From assembly GCA_002298995.1 (NCBI GenBank), contig DBMO01000012.1:4171-68170 (forward strand): a stretch of 64,000 nucleotides of DNA, in the 5' to 3' direction. The notes below the pieces were generated by a model that saw only the letters and a program-made list of their open reading frames with translations, was not told the origin of the DNA and did not search any database. Shown piece by piece: positions 52,875-61,920 of the stretch. Within the stretch, counting starts at the first letter, position 1, and each line of letters opens with the position of its first letter. The translations under genes and the position numbers were made by a program. This stretch comes from Desulfarculales bacterium UBA696 (GTDB lineage Bacteria; Desulfobacterota; Syntrophobacteria; Syntrophobacterales; Syntrophobacteraceae).

Positions 52875-53927
52875 TTACTTCGCAAGGATTTCTATCTTGG
52901 CCGAGGACTTGAGCTTCTCGACGTAGTCGGCAAGCTGCTTCGAAATCTTTTCACCCTTCAGGTACTGCTCGATGCGGGGTTTGATCTCGTCGAAAGACAT
53001 CGACCCGGCGTCCTTATGGTCGGTAACCTTAATCAGGTGATAGCCAAATTCGGTTTCCACAATGCCGCTCACCTTGCCCGGCTTGAGATCGAAAGCTACC
53101 TGCTCGAACTGGGGAACCATCTGGCCGCGCTGAAAGAAATCCAGATCTCCGCCCTTTTCCTTGCTCGGGCAATCGGAAACCTCTTTTGCAACCGCGGCGA
53201 AATCCTCCCCGGCCTTGATTCTCTTCTCGATCCCCTTCATCTTTTCCATCGCCTTGGTTTTGTCCGCAGGCGTGGCCTTTTCATCAACCTTTACCAGAAT
53301 GTGGCTCGCGCGCACCATCTCCGGGGTCTTGAACATATCGGGGTTCTTCTCGTAGAAGGCCTTTATCTCACTGGTTTCCACGGTAACCTTGGAGGCGATT
53401 TCCTGGTCTATCAGCCTGCGCAGCATCATCTCGGAGGCAAACTGATCCTTAAGGGTCTGTTCGGTCAGGCCCATGTGCGACAAGGCCTGGGTGAATTCCT
53501 CGGGCGTTCCCATCTTTTCCCGAAGCCCCTTGATATGAGATTCAAGCTCATCATTGTTGACCTTGAGTCCCAGCCTGACGGCTTCCTGCCTGAGGATTTC
53601 CCGGCCCACGAGCTTGTCCAGGATCTGTTTCCTCATTTCCGCTACCTGCTTTTCATCCGTCCCCCGGCCCATCATTGAAGCCTGGCGCTCGAACTTGTCA
53701 ACTTCAGACTGAAATTCTGCCTTGTAAATAGGCTGCCCATTTACTTTGGCTGCGATTTCGCCGCTTTTGGCGGGAGCCGCCTCTTTCTTTGAATCCGATT
53801 TGGCAGGAGCCTCTTTCTTCGCAGTCTCCTTGCCGGTTGCTTTTTCCGCGGCCGACACATAGATGCCGTAGCATGCCATTACCGCGCAGATTATGAAAAT
53901 TAACGCCACTAAGCCAGTTTTTCTCAT
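52875..53927 (-). CDS. Periplasmic parvulin-type peptidyl-prolyl isomerase
   Basis: A 350-residue secreted folding factor. A signal-type hydrophobic stretch at about 4-24 is followed by a Lys/Ala-rich linker (about 25-55), a SurA-like N-terminal chaperone domain, and a parvulin domain ('ASHILVKVDE', 'GGDLDFFQRGQMVPQFE', 'FGYHLIKV'). It isomerises proline bonds and escorts outer-membrane proteins. ATG 53927 is chosen over an upstream 53978; GAGGAG lies nearby. Could be lipid-anchored, but no lipobox is clear. Confidence 0.88.
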   Translation of the reverse strand: MRKTGLVALIFIICAVMACYGIYVSAAEKATGKETAKKEAPAKSDSKKEAAPAKSGEIAAKVNGQPIYKAEFQSEVDKFERQASMMGRGTDEKQVAEMRKQILDKLVGREILRQEAVRLGLKVNNDELESHIKGLREKMGTPEEFTQALSHMGLTEQTLKDQFASEMMLRRLIDQEIASKVTVETSEIKAFYEKNPDMFKTPEMVRASHILVKVDEKATPADKTKAMEKMKGIEKRIKAGEDFAAVAKEVSDCPSKEKGGDLDFFQRGQMVPQFEQVAFDLKPGKVSGIVETEFGYHLIKVTDHKDAGSMSFDEIKPRIEQYLKGEKISKQLADYVEKLKSSAKIEILAK

Positions 53928-54125
53928 TCCATACTCCTCGTCTAAAAAAATAACCCATAAGGGCCCACTTGCCCCCATGGGTGTTTCATCCGATTTTCAT
54001 ACTATTGGCAAATCCTCTCGGGATAAGTTTTTCGCAGTATACCCGCACACCCTCGACATAGTCAATAATGACTTTCCAAAAAGGCCTGGAGCTTACGGGG
54101 CCGCGATAAGGGCCCAGAAGAACGA

Positions 54126-55103
54126 TTACCGGCCAAGATACCGCCATATATACCCAATTGCAATGCAAGTTATTGCGAAACACAGCACGATTTTGATTAT
54201 TTTTTGGGAAACATATTTCTGGAGCCGCGCGCCCGTATACATGCCGAAAAACCCGCCAAGTCCGAAAAGCGCCCCCAGTAGCCAGTCCGGAGCGGTAACC
54301 AGCCCCGCTTTGGCAGGTATCATGCTGTAGAAGAAAACGCCTGCGATAGAGGTGATGAAGGTGCCCAGCAACGCGGCCCCGGCCACCGTATATATGGGAA
54401 GGTGGAAGACGGCAACGCAAATGGGCGAAATAATTGCACCTCCTCCAATTCCGTAGGCGCCTCCGATTATACCCACAACGAGCGCCGCGATGAACATGCC
54501 CGGTGAGCTGAAAGAAAAGCGCTCACCACGGAATTCATATTCGACGCGCCTCAACGATACCGATATCGTCCTGACGACTGCCCCGGGAGGTAGTCCGGCG
54601 AAAGTCTTACCATTTTGCTCCTCGTTTATCTCTCTTACCCTGTGTTTGTATTTATCATTCGGGTTTTTCATTCCATTCTTTTTCAGGCCGGCCCCTGTCA
54701 TCATTTCATGGATGAGTCTAGCAGCGATGTATAGCATCACGCACCCCACGAACAGCTTAAAGGTGCGAGGATCGGGCATGTAGAGGACGCGCAGATAATA
54801 GCCGATGAAAACTCCGGGCAGCGTTCCAATTACGATAACCAGGGACAGTGGCCAAGCCAGGCGCCCTTCCTGAAAGTAGCGGTAGACCCCGGTGGGGATC
54901 GCCACGATGTTGTAGACGAGATTTGTCGAGCTGACGGAAGGTGAGGTGAAGTTAAGGAAGCTTACCTGGAAAGGCAGAAGCAAAAACGCCCCGGACACCC
55001 CTGCCATCGAGGTGAAAACCGAAATCAGAAAACCGATGAGGGGCGGAATCAATATCGAGGTCTCGACGCCCGAGACCGGGAACCTGAATAGCAGGAAATC
55101 CAC
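54126..55103 (-). CDS. TauE/SafE-family permease
   Basis: A 325-residue inner-membrane protein with about eight hydrophobic segments, a Gly-rich first repeat ('LIGFLISVFTSMAGVSGAF') and a second ('GIIGGAYGIGGGAIISPICV'). These two halves are the duplicated unit of the sulfite/organosulfonate exporter family. A cytoplasmic loop of about 70 residues lies between helices 4 and 5. Substrate is not evident; sulfur-containing or C2 anions are typical. Confidence 0.88.
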   Translation of the reverse strand: MDFLLFRFPVSGVETSILIPPLIGFLISVFTSMAGVSGAFLLLPFQVSFLNFTSPSVSSTNLVYNIVAIPTGVYRYFQEGRLAWPLSLVIVIGTLPGVFIGYYLRVLYMPDPRTFKLFVGCVMLYIAARLIHEMMTGAGLKKNGMKNPNDKYKHRVREINEEQNGKTFAGLPPGAVVRTISVSLRRVEYEFRGERFSFSSPGMFIAALVVGIIGGAYGIGGGAIISPICVAVFHLPIYTVAGAALLGTFITSIAGVFFYSMIPAKAGLVTAPDWLLGALFGLGGFFGMYTGARLQKYVSQKIIKIVLCFAITCIAIGYIWRYLGR

Positions 55104-55246
55104 TCAGTATTTTCTCCAGAGGGTGCCAAGCCGGGGTGGCTGAGATTACAATACACGAATTGGAAATAAATTGCCAAATGAAGAGCCGATGCTAGGTGGG
55201 GCGCTACACCGCCAAGCTCCCTAATCCCTGGGATACCTTAAATCCA

Positions 55247-56011
55247 TCAAAATCGATATTGTTCGTTATACCGGGAGAAGTCCTTTTCCGTGAGTCCGGC
55301 GTTGAACTTTACATCTGAGTAGGAGTACTTTTCAAACGCCACATCCTTCTCATCGTAGAAAGCGCTACCGACGGGAAGCAGGAACTCTTTATCGATGTGG
55401 ATAACCGCGCGGGAAGCGTAGTATTTCCTTCCCTCGCGCGGTGTAAACCTCGCCTCGATACCTGTTGCAGGCCTTCCTTTGAAGACCTCATCACCGATGC
55501 GAATAATTTCGCATTCCCCATGCGGCAGGGCCTCGTGCAGATTGCGCCTCAATTCCTCGATTATGAAACCGAAACCCACCTGGGTTATTGGATGGCGGTT
55601 GCCTTTCATCGCAATCGATCCTCTGGGGTCCAGGGACAATGTAACCACCCCGAGAACGCCGCCCCTGTGGCAGATGATCTTGTCGTCGTACTTTCCTTGC
55701 ACGTATAAGGCTTCTGTCCCCTTTAGCGGCTCACCGATCCATTTCATGTAGACTTTTAGCGGCTTTTGGAATTTCAACAGGATCTTCTCTTCCGGCCGCA
55801 AATTCCCTTTCACCCGCTCCTGTTTGTAAAGAACTGCCTGATAATCGTTAATCCGCGCATAACTCGCTTCCATATGCTCGAGGATGGGGAGTACGTCGTG
55901 GGCTGAACCGGCTACCGCGGTAACATTCTGGACAAAGAAAACCACGCAGGGGATCACCAGAAGGATAACCCGCAGCCAAAGCGGTGTGGCCGTTTCGGCA
56001 ATTGACCTCAT
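55247..56011 (-). CDS. Secreted DUF1571-domain protein
   Basis: A 254-residue protein with an N-terminal hydrophobic segment (about 11-32), probably a signal peptide or anchor, then a DUF1571 domain ('YQAVLYKQERVKG', 'GKYDDKIICHRGG', 'RAVIHIDKEFLLPV'), related in fold to LolA/LolB lipoprotein carriers. Its start overlaps the paaK stop by four bases (ATGA), so it is the last gene of the liv-paaK operon. Role unknown. Confidence 0.75.
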   Translation of the reverse strand: MRSIAETATPLWLRVILLVIPCVVFFVQNVTAVAGSAHDVLPILEHMEASYARINDYQAVLYKQERVKGNLRPEEKILLKFQKPLKVYMKWIGEPLKGTEALYVQGKYDDKIICHRGGVLGVVTLSLDPRGSIAMKGNRHPITQVGFGFIIEELRRNLHEALPHGECEIIRIGDEVFKGRPATGIEARFTPREGRKYYASRAVIHIDKEFLLPVGSAFYDEKDVAFEKYSYSDVKFNAGLTEKDFSRYNEQYRF

Positions 56012-57339
56012 AGGCTCCCTGCCGCCGAACTTTGCGCCGTCTCGGCATTCCTGAACACTGTTTTGTAGGTGAGCCCCTCGCCGGGGAGCCGGTCAGGGTC
56101 GGTTAGCAGGACGCGAACGCCAAGGCCGAGCCGTCGCCTGATGTGGCTTCTCAGAAGGTCTAGGTACTGGGCTTTGTTGCTTCCGGGGAAATCGTTTCCG
56201 CGGGTTCTTGCCACCAGCAGGTCAAGTTGTTCTCCGACCCCCCACGCCGTGTGCACCACCAGCCGGAAATCGTGCAGCATGGGGTCGAGCGATCTTAGCA
56301 GATGCTCCACGTACTCGGGGTAGACCTCGATGCCGCGAACGGAGAGGCGGTTGTCGGTGCGCCTCAGAATCGGCACGATCCGCGACCAGGTGCTTCCGCA
56401 AGCGCAGGGCGATTCGCGAAGGACCGTTATATCCCCTGTCCTGTAGCGGATGAGCGGGTAGGCCTCGGTTGTAAGGGTGGTAACGACCAGCTCCCCTTCC
56501 TGGCCGGCCGGAACGGGCTTGCCGGTCGCCGGGTGCACGATTTCGGCAAGAAATTGGTCCTGTGCGAGGTGCAATCCCTCTTTGGCCGGGCACTCGCCGG
56601 CCATCCCAGGCTCGCCCATTTCGCTCACCCCGTAGAGGCCGAAGACAGGCACACCGAAGGCCGATTCGAGCCTCGATCTCGTCACTTCCGGAAGCGGATC
56701 GGGGCCGACCAGGACAAGGCGGAGGTGAAGGCTCCCAGGGTCGGCGCCAAGATCTCGCATTGTATCGATAATGTGCAGGGCAAAGGATGCGGTGGTTGCA
56801 AGGATCGTCGAGCGAAAGTCGCGCATCACCTGGAGTTGCATGACCGCCGAGTTTGTCGCCGAGGGAGCGAGCGTTGCTCCGATTGCCTCCGCGGCCTGGT
56901 TGAACGTGAAAGCGCCGGGAAAGAGGCTGTAGTTAAAGGCCACCTGCACGATGTCCCGCTCGGTCACCCCCAGCTGTTCGTAGAGGCGCACCATCAGGTC
57001 CTGCCACATCTTCACGTCATGGCGGGTAAATCCGACTACAATCGGTTTTTCGTTTTCCTTCAGAGGCGGCGCGGTAATCTTGAGTCGCACAATACTTTTA
57101 AGGGGCACCGCGAACAGCCCGTAAGGGTAGTGGTCCCTGAGGTCTTCGCGCGTGGTGAACGGGAATGCCGCAAGGTCTTCCATGCCGCCGATGTCTTCCG
57201 GCAGCATACCCAGCGAGTCCATGCGCCCGCGGTAGAAATCCATGTTGAGATAAGCCCTGTTCAGCGTCATCTGAAGACGTTCGGCCTGAAGAAGGCGAAT
57301 CTGCTCGAATGAGAGCTTATCGGCAATGTCTTGCGCCAT
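56008..57339 (-). CDS. paaK: Phenylacetate-CoA ligase-type acyl-CoA synthetase
   Basis: A 443-residue AMP-forming ligase: 'FGLYGVSEMGEPGMAGEC' is the adenylate-binding core and 'IRYRTGDI' the hinge region; the CACG after it is characteristic of PaaK proteins. It activates an aryl acetate, here probably the product of the 2-oxoacid oxidoreductase encoded by iorB. I prefer ATG 57339 to 57360, which would overlap livF. The AMP-binding P-loop of the classic family is partly changed, as in PaaK. Confidence 0.88.
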   Translation of the reverse strand: MAQDIADKLSFEQIRLLQAERLQMTLNRAYLNMDFYRGRMDSLGMLPEDIGGMEDLAAFPFTTREDLRDHYPYGLFAVPLKSIVRLKITAPPLKENEKPIVVGFTRHDVKMWQDLMVRLYEQLGVTERDIVQVAFNYSLFPGAFTFNQAAEAIGATLAPSATNSAVMQLQVMRDFRSTILATTASFALHIIDTMRDLGADPGSLHLRLVLVGPDPLPEVTRSRLESAFGVPVFGLYGVSEMGEPGMAGECPAKEGLHLAQDQFLAEIVHPATGKPVPAGQEGELVVTTLTTEAYPLIRYRTGDITVLRESPCACGSTWSRIVPILRRTDNRLSVRGIEVYPEYVEHLLRSLDPMLHDFRLVVHTAWGVGEQLDLLVARTRGNDFPGSNKAQYLDLLRSHIRRRLGLGVRVLLTDPDRLPGEGLTYKTVFRNAETAQSSAAGSL

Positions 57340-57347
57340 GAGGCCCC

Positions 57348-58085
57348 CTATTTTTCCCATTTATGCTGGTAGTCCCTGCCAAGGTATGCCCTCTGGACGT
57401 CGTCGTGTTCCAAAAGCTCTTCCGCCGATCCGGACAGGACTATGCGCCCGGTTTCAAGCACGTAAGCCCGCTGGGCGACCGCAAGAGCCCCCATCGCGTT
57501 TTGTTCGACAAGCAGGATCGTGGTCCCTGAGCGATAAAGATTTGCAATTATTTCGTATATTTCTTCGATAATCAGCGGCGCAAGCCCCATGGATGGCTCA
57601 TCAAGGACAAGCAGGCGCGGCCCTGCCATGAGCGCCCGCCCGATTGACAGCATCTGCTGCTCGCCGCCAGAGAGGGTGCCCGCCCTCTGGCGCCGTCTCT
57701 CGGCCAGGACCGGAAACCGGTCCAGAACGCCGGGCAGTGCCTGCGCTACGTACTTTCTACCGCGAAGATAACCCCCAAGTTCGAGGTTTTCCAAAACCGT
57801 CATGTTCGGGAAAAGCTGGCGGGCCTCCGGCACCTGCACAAGACCCAGCCCGACTATCTCCTCGGGACTTTTCCCGTGTATGGGAGCGCCGGAGAATAGA
57901 ATTTCCCCTTCGGTTGCCCGGTGCAGGCCGCTTATCGTCCGAAGCAGGGTGCTCTTGCCCGCCCCATTCGACCCGATGAGCGCAACTATCTCCCCCTCCT
58001 CCAGGTGAAAGCTCACCCGGCGAAGCACCTGCATCGAATCATACCCGGCGGAAACACCCTTTACCCTAAGCACACAAAACCCCAT
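57348..58085 (-). CDS. livF: LivF-type ABC transporter ATPase
   Basis: A 245-residue ATPase: Walker A GSNGAGKST, signature LSGGEQQ, Walker B LLVLDEPSMG and the H-loop 'VEQNA'. With LivH, the LivM-LivG fusion and no visible binding protein it forms a branched-chain-amino-acid-type importer at the inner membrane. Preceded by 142 bp that contain a large hairpin. Next gene paaK begins 8 bp after its stop. Confidence 0.93.
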   Translation of the reverse strand: MGFCVLRVKGVSAGYDSMQVLRRVSFHLEEGEIVALIGSNGAGKSTLLRTISGLHRATEGEILFSGAPIHGKSPEEIVGLGLVQVPEARQLFPNMTVLENLELGGYLRGRKYVAQALPGVLDRFPVLAERRRQRAGTLSGGEQQMLSIGRALMAGPRLLVLDEPSMGLAPLIIEEIYEIIANLYRSGTTILLVEQNAMGALAVAQRAYVLETGRIVLSGSAEELLEHDDVQRAYLGRDYQHKWEK

Positions 58086-58101
58086 TCACCACGGAGATCG
58101 G

Positions 58102-58151
58102 GGAGCAATGTAGGGTGGGCACGTCTTTTTGTGCCCACCCTACATTGCTCC
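58102..58151. repeat. Perfect 21-bp-stem hairpin (GTAGGGTGGGCAC repeat)
   Basis: GGAGCAATGTAGGGTGGGCAC at 58102-58122 pairs exactly with 58131-58151 around GTCTTTTT. It lies between livM-livG and livF inside the operon, where it could slow or end transcription, or stabilise the upstream mRNA. It is one of several copies of the same core in 58-64 kb. Confidence 0.8.
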
Positions 58152-58227
58152 AATCAAAGCGGAGGTTGCAGAGAAAAGCATTGCTCTCAAATTGATAATC
58201 GCCTAAATCCCCTGCTCTCATATTCAG

Positions 58228-60150
58228 CTAACCCTTTATCTTCTCAGCGCTCTCCGCGGTGAGTCGCCCTTTCCTGGATCCCAGGTACGCTGCTATCACG
58301 AGCGGGTTTTTTCTGATCTCCGAGGGCGTGCCGGAGGCGATCAGGCGGCCCTGCTGGAGAACGTATATCCTGTCGGCGAGGCGCATTACCATGTTCATAT
58401 CGTGTTCGACGAGCACCACCCCCATGCCCCTGTTGCGAAGCGCTTCGATATGGCGCATCAAAAACTCGCCTTCTCTTGGGTTTAGCCCGCCGGCGGGCTC
58501 GTCAAGCAGGAGCACCCGTGGGGAGAGGGCGAGCGCGCGGGCGATCTCCAGTATCTTCTGTTCGACAAGGCTTAGCCTGCGAACGGAATGCAAGGCGGGC
58601 TTCGCCAGCCCGAAACTTTCCAGAAGCTCCAGGGCCTGGATTTTGAGCCCTTCTTCCTCGCATCTTTCGGCAGGGGTGCGAAGGCACGCGGAAATAAAGC
58701 CGCAGCGTCCGTTTTTGTGATAGCCGAGCAGGAGGTTGTCCAAAACCGAGAGACTGCCGAATACCTGCACCGATTGAAAGGTGCGGCCGATGCCGGCGGC
58801 GGCTACCCTGTGCGGGGGCAGCCCGGAAAGCCGGAGCCCGTCAAGCTCGATTGTTCCGCGGCCTGGCTCGATAAGACCCGAGATGAGGTTCAGGACGGTT
58901 GTCTTTCCCGCCCCGTTCGGCCCGATTAGAGCCACTATCTCGCCCGGTTGCACCTGGATTGCGACATCGGAAAGCGCCTGAAGTCCTCCGAAGGAGAGGG
59001 AGATGCCGTCGAGCTTCAGCAAAGGGCCGTTGGTCGAGCGGAGTTCGCGGCGCGGTAATGGAGCATCCGACTCCGGGGCCGGAGGCTGAAATCCACGACC
59101 TTCTCCTTTTGCCGAATTGGCGGAGGAAGATTCGCACGGCCGCCGCGCAATCCATCCCGCGAGCTTGGATGCGGTGGAGGTCACAAACGTTGCAATGGCC
59201 GGGAAAAGGCCGTTTGGACATCCGACGAGCACCGCCATAAGGATGAGGCCGTAGAGAAGCACCTGCAAATCCTCAAGCTGGTGCAGAAGCTCCGGAATCG
59301 AGGTAAGCAGCGCCGTTCCCGCAAGTCCCCCCCACAGGCTTCCCATGCCGCCGACCGCAACCATGGTTACAATCTGTACCGAATAGAAGATGTCGAAGGT
59401 CTTTGGGCTGATAAAAGTCACGTAATGAGCGTAGCAAAACCCGGCAAATCCTGCATAAACGGCGCTCAGCACGAAGGTAGCCACCTTGTAGCCGTAGGTG
59501 GGAATAGCCAATGTTTTTGCGGTGAGTTCCTTTTCGTGAATGGCCGCCAGTGCACGTCCCACCCGAGACCCTGTGAGGTTTAGCGTAAGCGTGAAAAGAA
59601 CTATGAAAGAACTCCAGATGAAATAATAGAACTGCCTGTCGGTTGCGATGATCCACGGCCCAAGGCGCAGCTTGGGGATTCCCGGAAACCCGGATGGGCC
59701 GCCCGTAATGCTTTCCATCTGTCCGAGAACTATGCAGATAATGATGTTGAACCCAAGGGTCGCCATGACCAGGTAGTGGCCTTCGAGCCGCAAAGTGGGC
59801 AGGGCGAGCAGAAAGGATGTCAGGGCGACAAGCGCCAGAGCGATGACCAGGGATGCAAACAGGGGCAGATGATAGGTGGTGCTCGAAATGGCCGATATGT
59901 AGGCGCCCAGGCCGTAGAAAGCGGCGTGTCCAAGCGAGACCTGCCCGGTCGATCCGATGAGGAGGTTCAGCCCGAGCACTACTATGGCGTTCAGTGCGAG
60001 GATGTTGAAAAAGAAGTAGAAGTAGTCGTTTCGGAAAAAGGCGGGCAGGACCATGACCGCGGCGGTGAATGCGATAAGCGCCTTCCAGTTCGACGGCACG
60101 AAGGCTATCCGCGTGGTATTTCGGTCCTCTTTGCGCTCGATTTCGGTCAT
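58228..60150 (-). CDS. livMG: Fused LivM permease and LivG ATPase
   Basis: A 640-residue fusion. Residues about 1-330 are a LivM permease with eight to nine membrane segments ('GLNLLIGSTGQVSLGHAAFY'); after a polar linker, residues about 375-640 are a LivG ATPase (GPNGAGKTT, 'RLSLVEQKILEIARAL', LLLDEPAGG). Normally these are separate genes. One permease half is thus tethered to one ATPase half while LivF supplies the other. Operon order livH, livMG, livF is conserved. The full-length frame has no stop, so it is not an assembly split. Confidence 0.93.
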   Translation of the reverse strand: MTEIERKEDRNTTRIAFVPSNWKALIAFTAAVMVLPAFFRNDYFYFFFNILALNAIVVLGLNLLIGSTGQVSLGHAAFYGLGAYISAISSTTYHLPLFASLVIALALVALTSFLLALPTLRLEGHYLVMATLGFNIIICIVLGQMESITGGPSGFPGIPKLRLGPWIIATDRQFYYFIWSSFIVLFTLTLNLTGSRVGRALAAIHEKELTAKTLAIPTYGYKVATFVLSAVYAGFAGFCYAHYVTFISPKTFDIFYSVQIVTMVAVGGMGSLWGGLAGTALLTSIPELLHQLEDLQVLLYGLILMAVLVGCPNGLFPAIATFVTSTASKLAGWIARRPCESSSANSAKGEGRGFQPPAPESDAPLPRRELRSTNGPLLKLDGISLSFGGLQALSDVAIQVQPGEIVALIGPNGAGKTTVLNLISGLIEPGRGTIELDGLRLSGLPPHRVAAAGIGRTFQSVQVFGSLSVLDNLLLGYHKNGRCGFISACLRTPAERCEEEGLKIQALELLESFGLAKPALHSVRRLSLVEQKILEIARALALSPRVLLLDEPAGGLNPREGEFLMRHIEALRNRGMGVVLVEHDMNMVMRLADRIYVLQQGRLIASGTPSEIRKNPLVIAAYLGSRKGRLTAESAEKIKG

Positions 60151-60153
60151 TTC

Positions 60154-61035
60154 TTAAAGCCGCCTCACGTGAACGTTTCCGAAAAGGCCCGCCGGGCGCA
60201 CGAAAAGTATTGCCAGCAAGAGCAGGAAAGCGATCGCGTCCTTGTAGGCCGATGAAATGAGGCCCGCCCCGAGCGATTCCATCAACCCAAGCACTATCCC
60301 GCCTAAAACCGCCCCGGGAACGCTTCCATACCCGCCCAGGATTGCCGCGGAAAATCCCTTGAGGCCGAGCATCAGCCCGCCGTCGTAGCTCATGCTGGTA
60401 ATCGGCGTGACAAGTATTCCCGCAAGCGCTCCGAGTGAGCCGCTAACAGCGAATGCAAGCGCAGTCAGCCGGTTTGCCGATATGCCGATGAGCGCCGCGC
60501 CGAAGCGGTTGTCGGATACCGCCCGCATTGCTTTGCCCACAAGTGTTCTATGAAAGAAGAAATAGAGGAGCGCCAGCACCAGGACGGAAAAGCCCATTAT
60601 CCACAGCGATTGCGGCAAAACGGCGGCATCGAGGAAAATGTAGGGCGAATCACCCCCGATAGAGGGAAATATCCGGGCCCCCTTGCCCCAGAGCATCATG
60701 CTCGCTCCGCGCAAAGAGATCGAGGCCCCGATGGTAATCATTACCAGGGTGAGTATATCGCGGTTTTTCGACCGTCGGATCGGTCCCTGTTCGAGCGCCA
60801 TTCCGACAGCGGCAACCAGCAGTATCGAGATGGGAAATGCAATCGGGATGGGAATTTGCAGCCCGTTATGAAGCCAGATGACAATCATTGCGCCCAGCAT
60901 CACGAACTCGCCCTGGGCAAAGTTCACCAGCCCCGTCGCGTTCTGGATGAGGCAATAGCCGAGCGCGATGAGAGCGTAGATACTGCCGTTGGTTATGCCG
61001 GCAACGAGCAGGTGAGGAATGAGGCTCCAGGACAT
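60154..61035 (-). CDS. livH: LivH-type ABC transporter permease
   Basis: A 293-residue inner-membrane protein with about eight helices; 'GLVNFAQGEFVMLGAM' near the N terminus and 'GGYGSVPGAVLGGIVLG' near the C terminus are the LivH signatures that contact the ATPase. It pairs with the LivM half of the adjacent fusion, three bases away. Imported compound: probably branched-chain or aromatic amino acids, or aryl acids given the paaK neighbour. Confidence 0.93.
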   Translation of the reverse strand: MSWSLIPHLLVAGITNGSIYALIALGYCLIQNATGLVNFAQGEFVMLGAMIVIWLHNGLQIPIPIAFPISILLVAAVGMALEQGPIRRSKNRDILTLVMITIGASISLRGASMMLWGKGARIFPSIGGDSPYIFLDAAVLPQSLWIMGFSVLVLALLYFFFHRTLVGKAMRAVSDNRFGAALIGISANRLTALAFAVSGSLGALAGILVTPITSMSYDGGLMLGLKGFSAAILGGYGSVPGAVLGGIVLGLMESLGAGLISSAYKDAIAFLLLLAILFVRPAGLFGNVHVRRL

Positions 61036-61050
61036 CTTCCGCCCGCGCCT

Positions 61051-61599
61051 TCAGCGCTGCCGCGCGTGATCGGCCGCGGCCCCGCATCCCGCGCGCAATG
61101 CATTGAGCGAAGCGTCGAGCCGCTTGCCGCCGTAGCCCTTAAGGGCAAATTCTATCCGCTCCGGCTCGCAGAAAAGCTTTCCGGACGCAACGGCAAAGCC
61201 GAGAAGCACCATGTTGGCTGAAACCGGGGAGGAAAGGGATTCAGCAAGCGCCGTCGCATCGATGCTTAGCGCGCTCGGGAGCTTTTCCGTGCTGTTGACA
61301 AACGCAAAGCCTTCCGCCGCCAGGTAGTGCCCATGCACAGGCATGGCCTCGGGATGAAGCGCCAGTAAAATATCCGCCTTGCCCGGCCGGATGAGCGGAC
61401 TTACAAGCATCTGTTCGCCGTCCCTTCGGGCAACCTTGAGGTGGCTGATGACGTTTCCGCCCCTCTGTGCCATGCCGTGCGTCTCCGAAATAAGCACGGA
61501 GAACCCCATGTCGAGCGCCGCATCCGCCAGCACCCTGGTTACGAATAGCACCCCTTGCCCGCCCAAGCCGCTTATTATGATCCGCTGAATGCCGTTCAT
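61051..61599 (-). CDS. iorB: Indolepyruvate oxidoreductase beta-type subunit
   Basis: A 182-residue subunit of a 2-oxoacid:ferredoxin oxidoreductase: IIISGLGGQGVLFVTRVL at the start and 'ETHGMAQRGG' are the gamma/beta domain signatures. With IorA (ThDP and 4Fe-4S subunit) it converts aryl pyruvates to aryl-acetyl-CoA. No iorA is encoded in this window; upstream of it lie only repeats and a Fic gene. It begins the operon with livH 15 bp downstream. Confidence 0.88.
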   Translation of the reverse strand: MNGIQRIIISGLGGQGVLFVTRVLADAALDMGFSVLISETHGMAQRGGNVISHLKVARRDGEQMLVSPLIRPGKADILLALHPEAMPVHGHYLAAEGFAFVNSTEKLPSALSIDATALAESLSSPVSANMVLLGFAVASGKLFCEPERIEFALKGYGGKRLDASLNALRAGCGAAADHARQR

Positions 61600-61687
61600 T
61601 ATATTCTCCCAAGTGGATTTATCAGCTTAGCTATAGGATGGGCACGGATCTATCGCGCTCACCTTTTGCATCATCGGAACGCACGTT

Positions 61688-61714
61688 GGTGGGCACGGCA
61701 AACCTGTGCCCACC
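61688..61714. repeat. GTAGGGTGGGCAC repeat, second hairpin
   Basis: GGTGGGCAC and GTGCCCACC pair over nine bases with a nine-base loop, followed by CTAC. Same core as the larger hairpin at 58102-58151. Confidence 0.65.
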
Positions 61715-61851
61715 CTACACGTCGCATCGCATCATATCCTATGAATATTGTGGGAACAAGGGTTTGAATCATCACGCATTAATCGTGATCGGTTTTTGCA
61801 ATAAGCTGTGCCGGTGGGTATCGAAACGGTGCACTTTTCGATGAAATTAAG

Positions 61852-61894
61852 TTGACAAAAGATGGTGCATTTTATAATGCTCATAATACGTATT
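61852..61894 (+). promoter_or_regulatory. Promoter and possible operator of the Fic gene
   Basis: A -35 TTGACA (61852-61857) and -10 TATAAT (61873-61878), both consensus, but with a short 15-bp spacer. The palindrome AATACGTATT (61885-61894) sits in the start region and could bind a repressor. A GGTGCA-TTTT motif is repeated at about 61829 and 61865. Confidence 0.55.
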
Positions 61895-61920
61895 GAAATG
61901 TGAATTCGGGAGGTTACCCA

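Larger units (their letters stand above)
61600..61920. other. Intergenic region with repeat copies and Fic promoter
   Basis: No gene in about 320 bp. It carries GGTGGGCAC at 61688-61696 paired with GTGCCCACC at 61706-61714 (repeat family of 58102), another GGATGGGCAC half-copy at about 61637-61645, and, near the Fic gene, TTGACA at 61852-61857 with TATAAT at 61873-61878 (15-bp spacer). A palindrome AATACGTATT lies at 61885-61894. Confidence 0.6.

Noticed and set aside
56302..57312. A 336-codon plus-strand frame opposite paaK
   Set aside because: Antisense shadow of a well-identified ligase gene.
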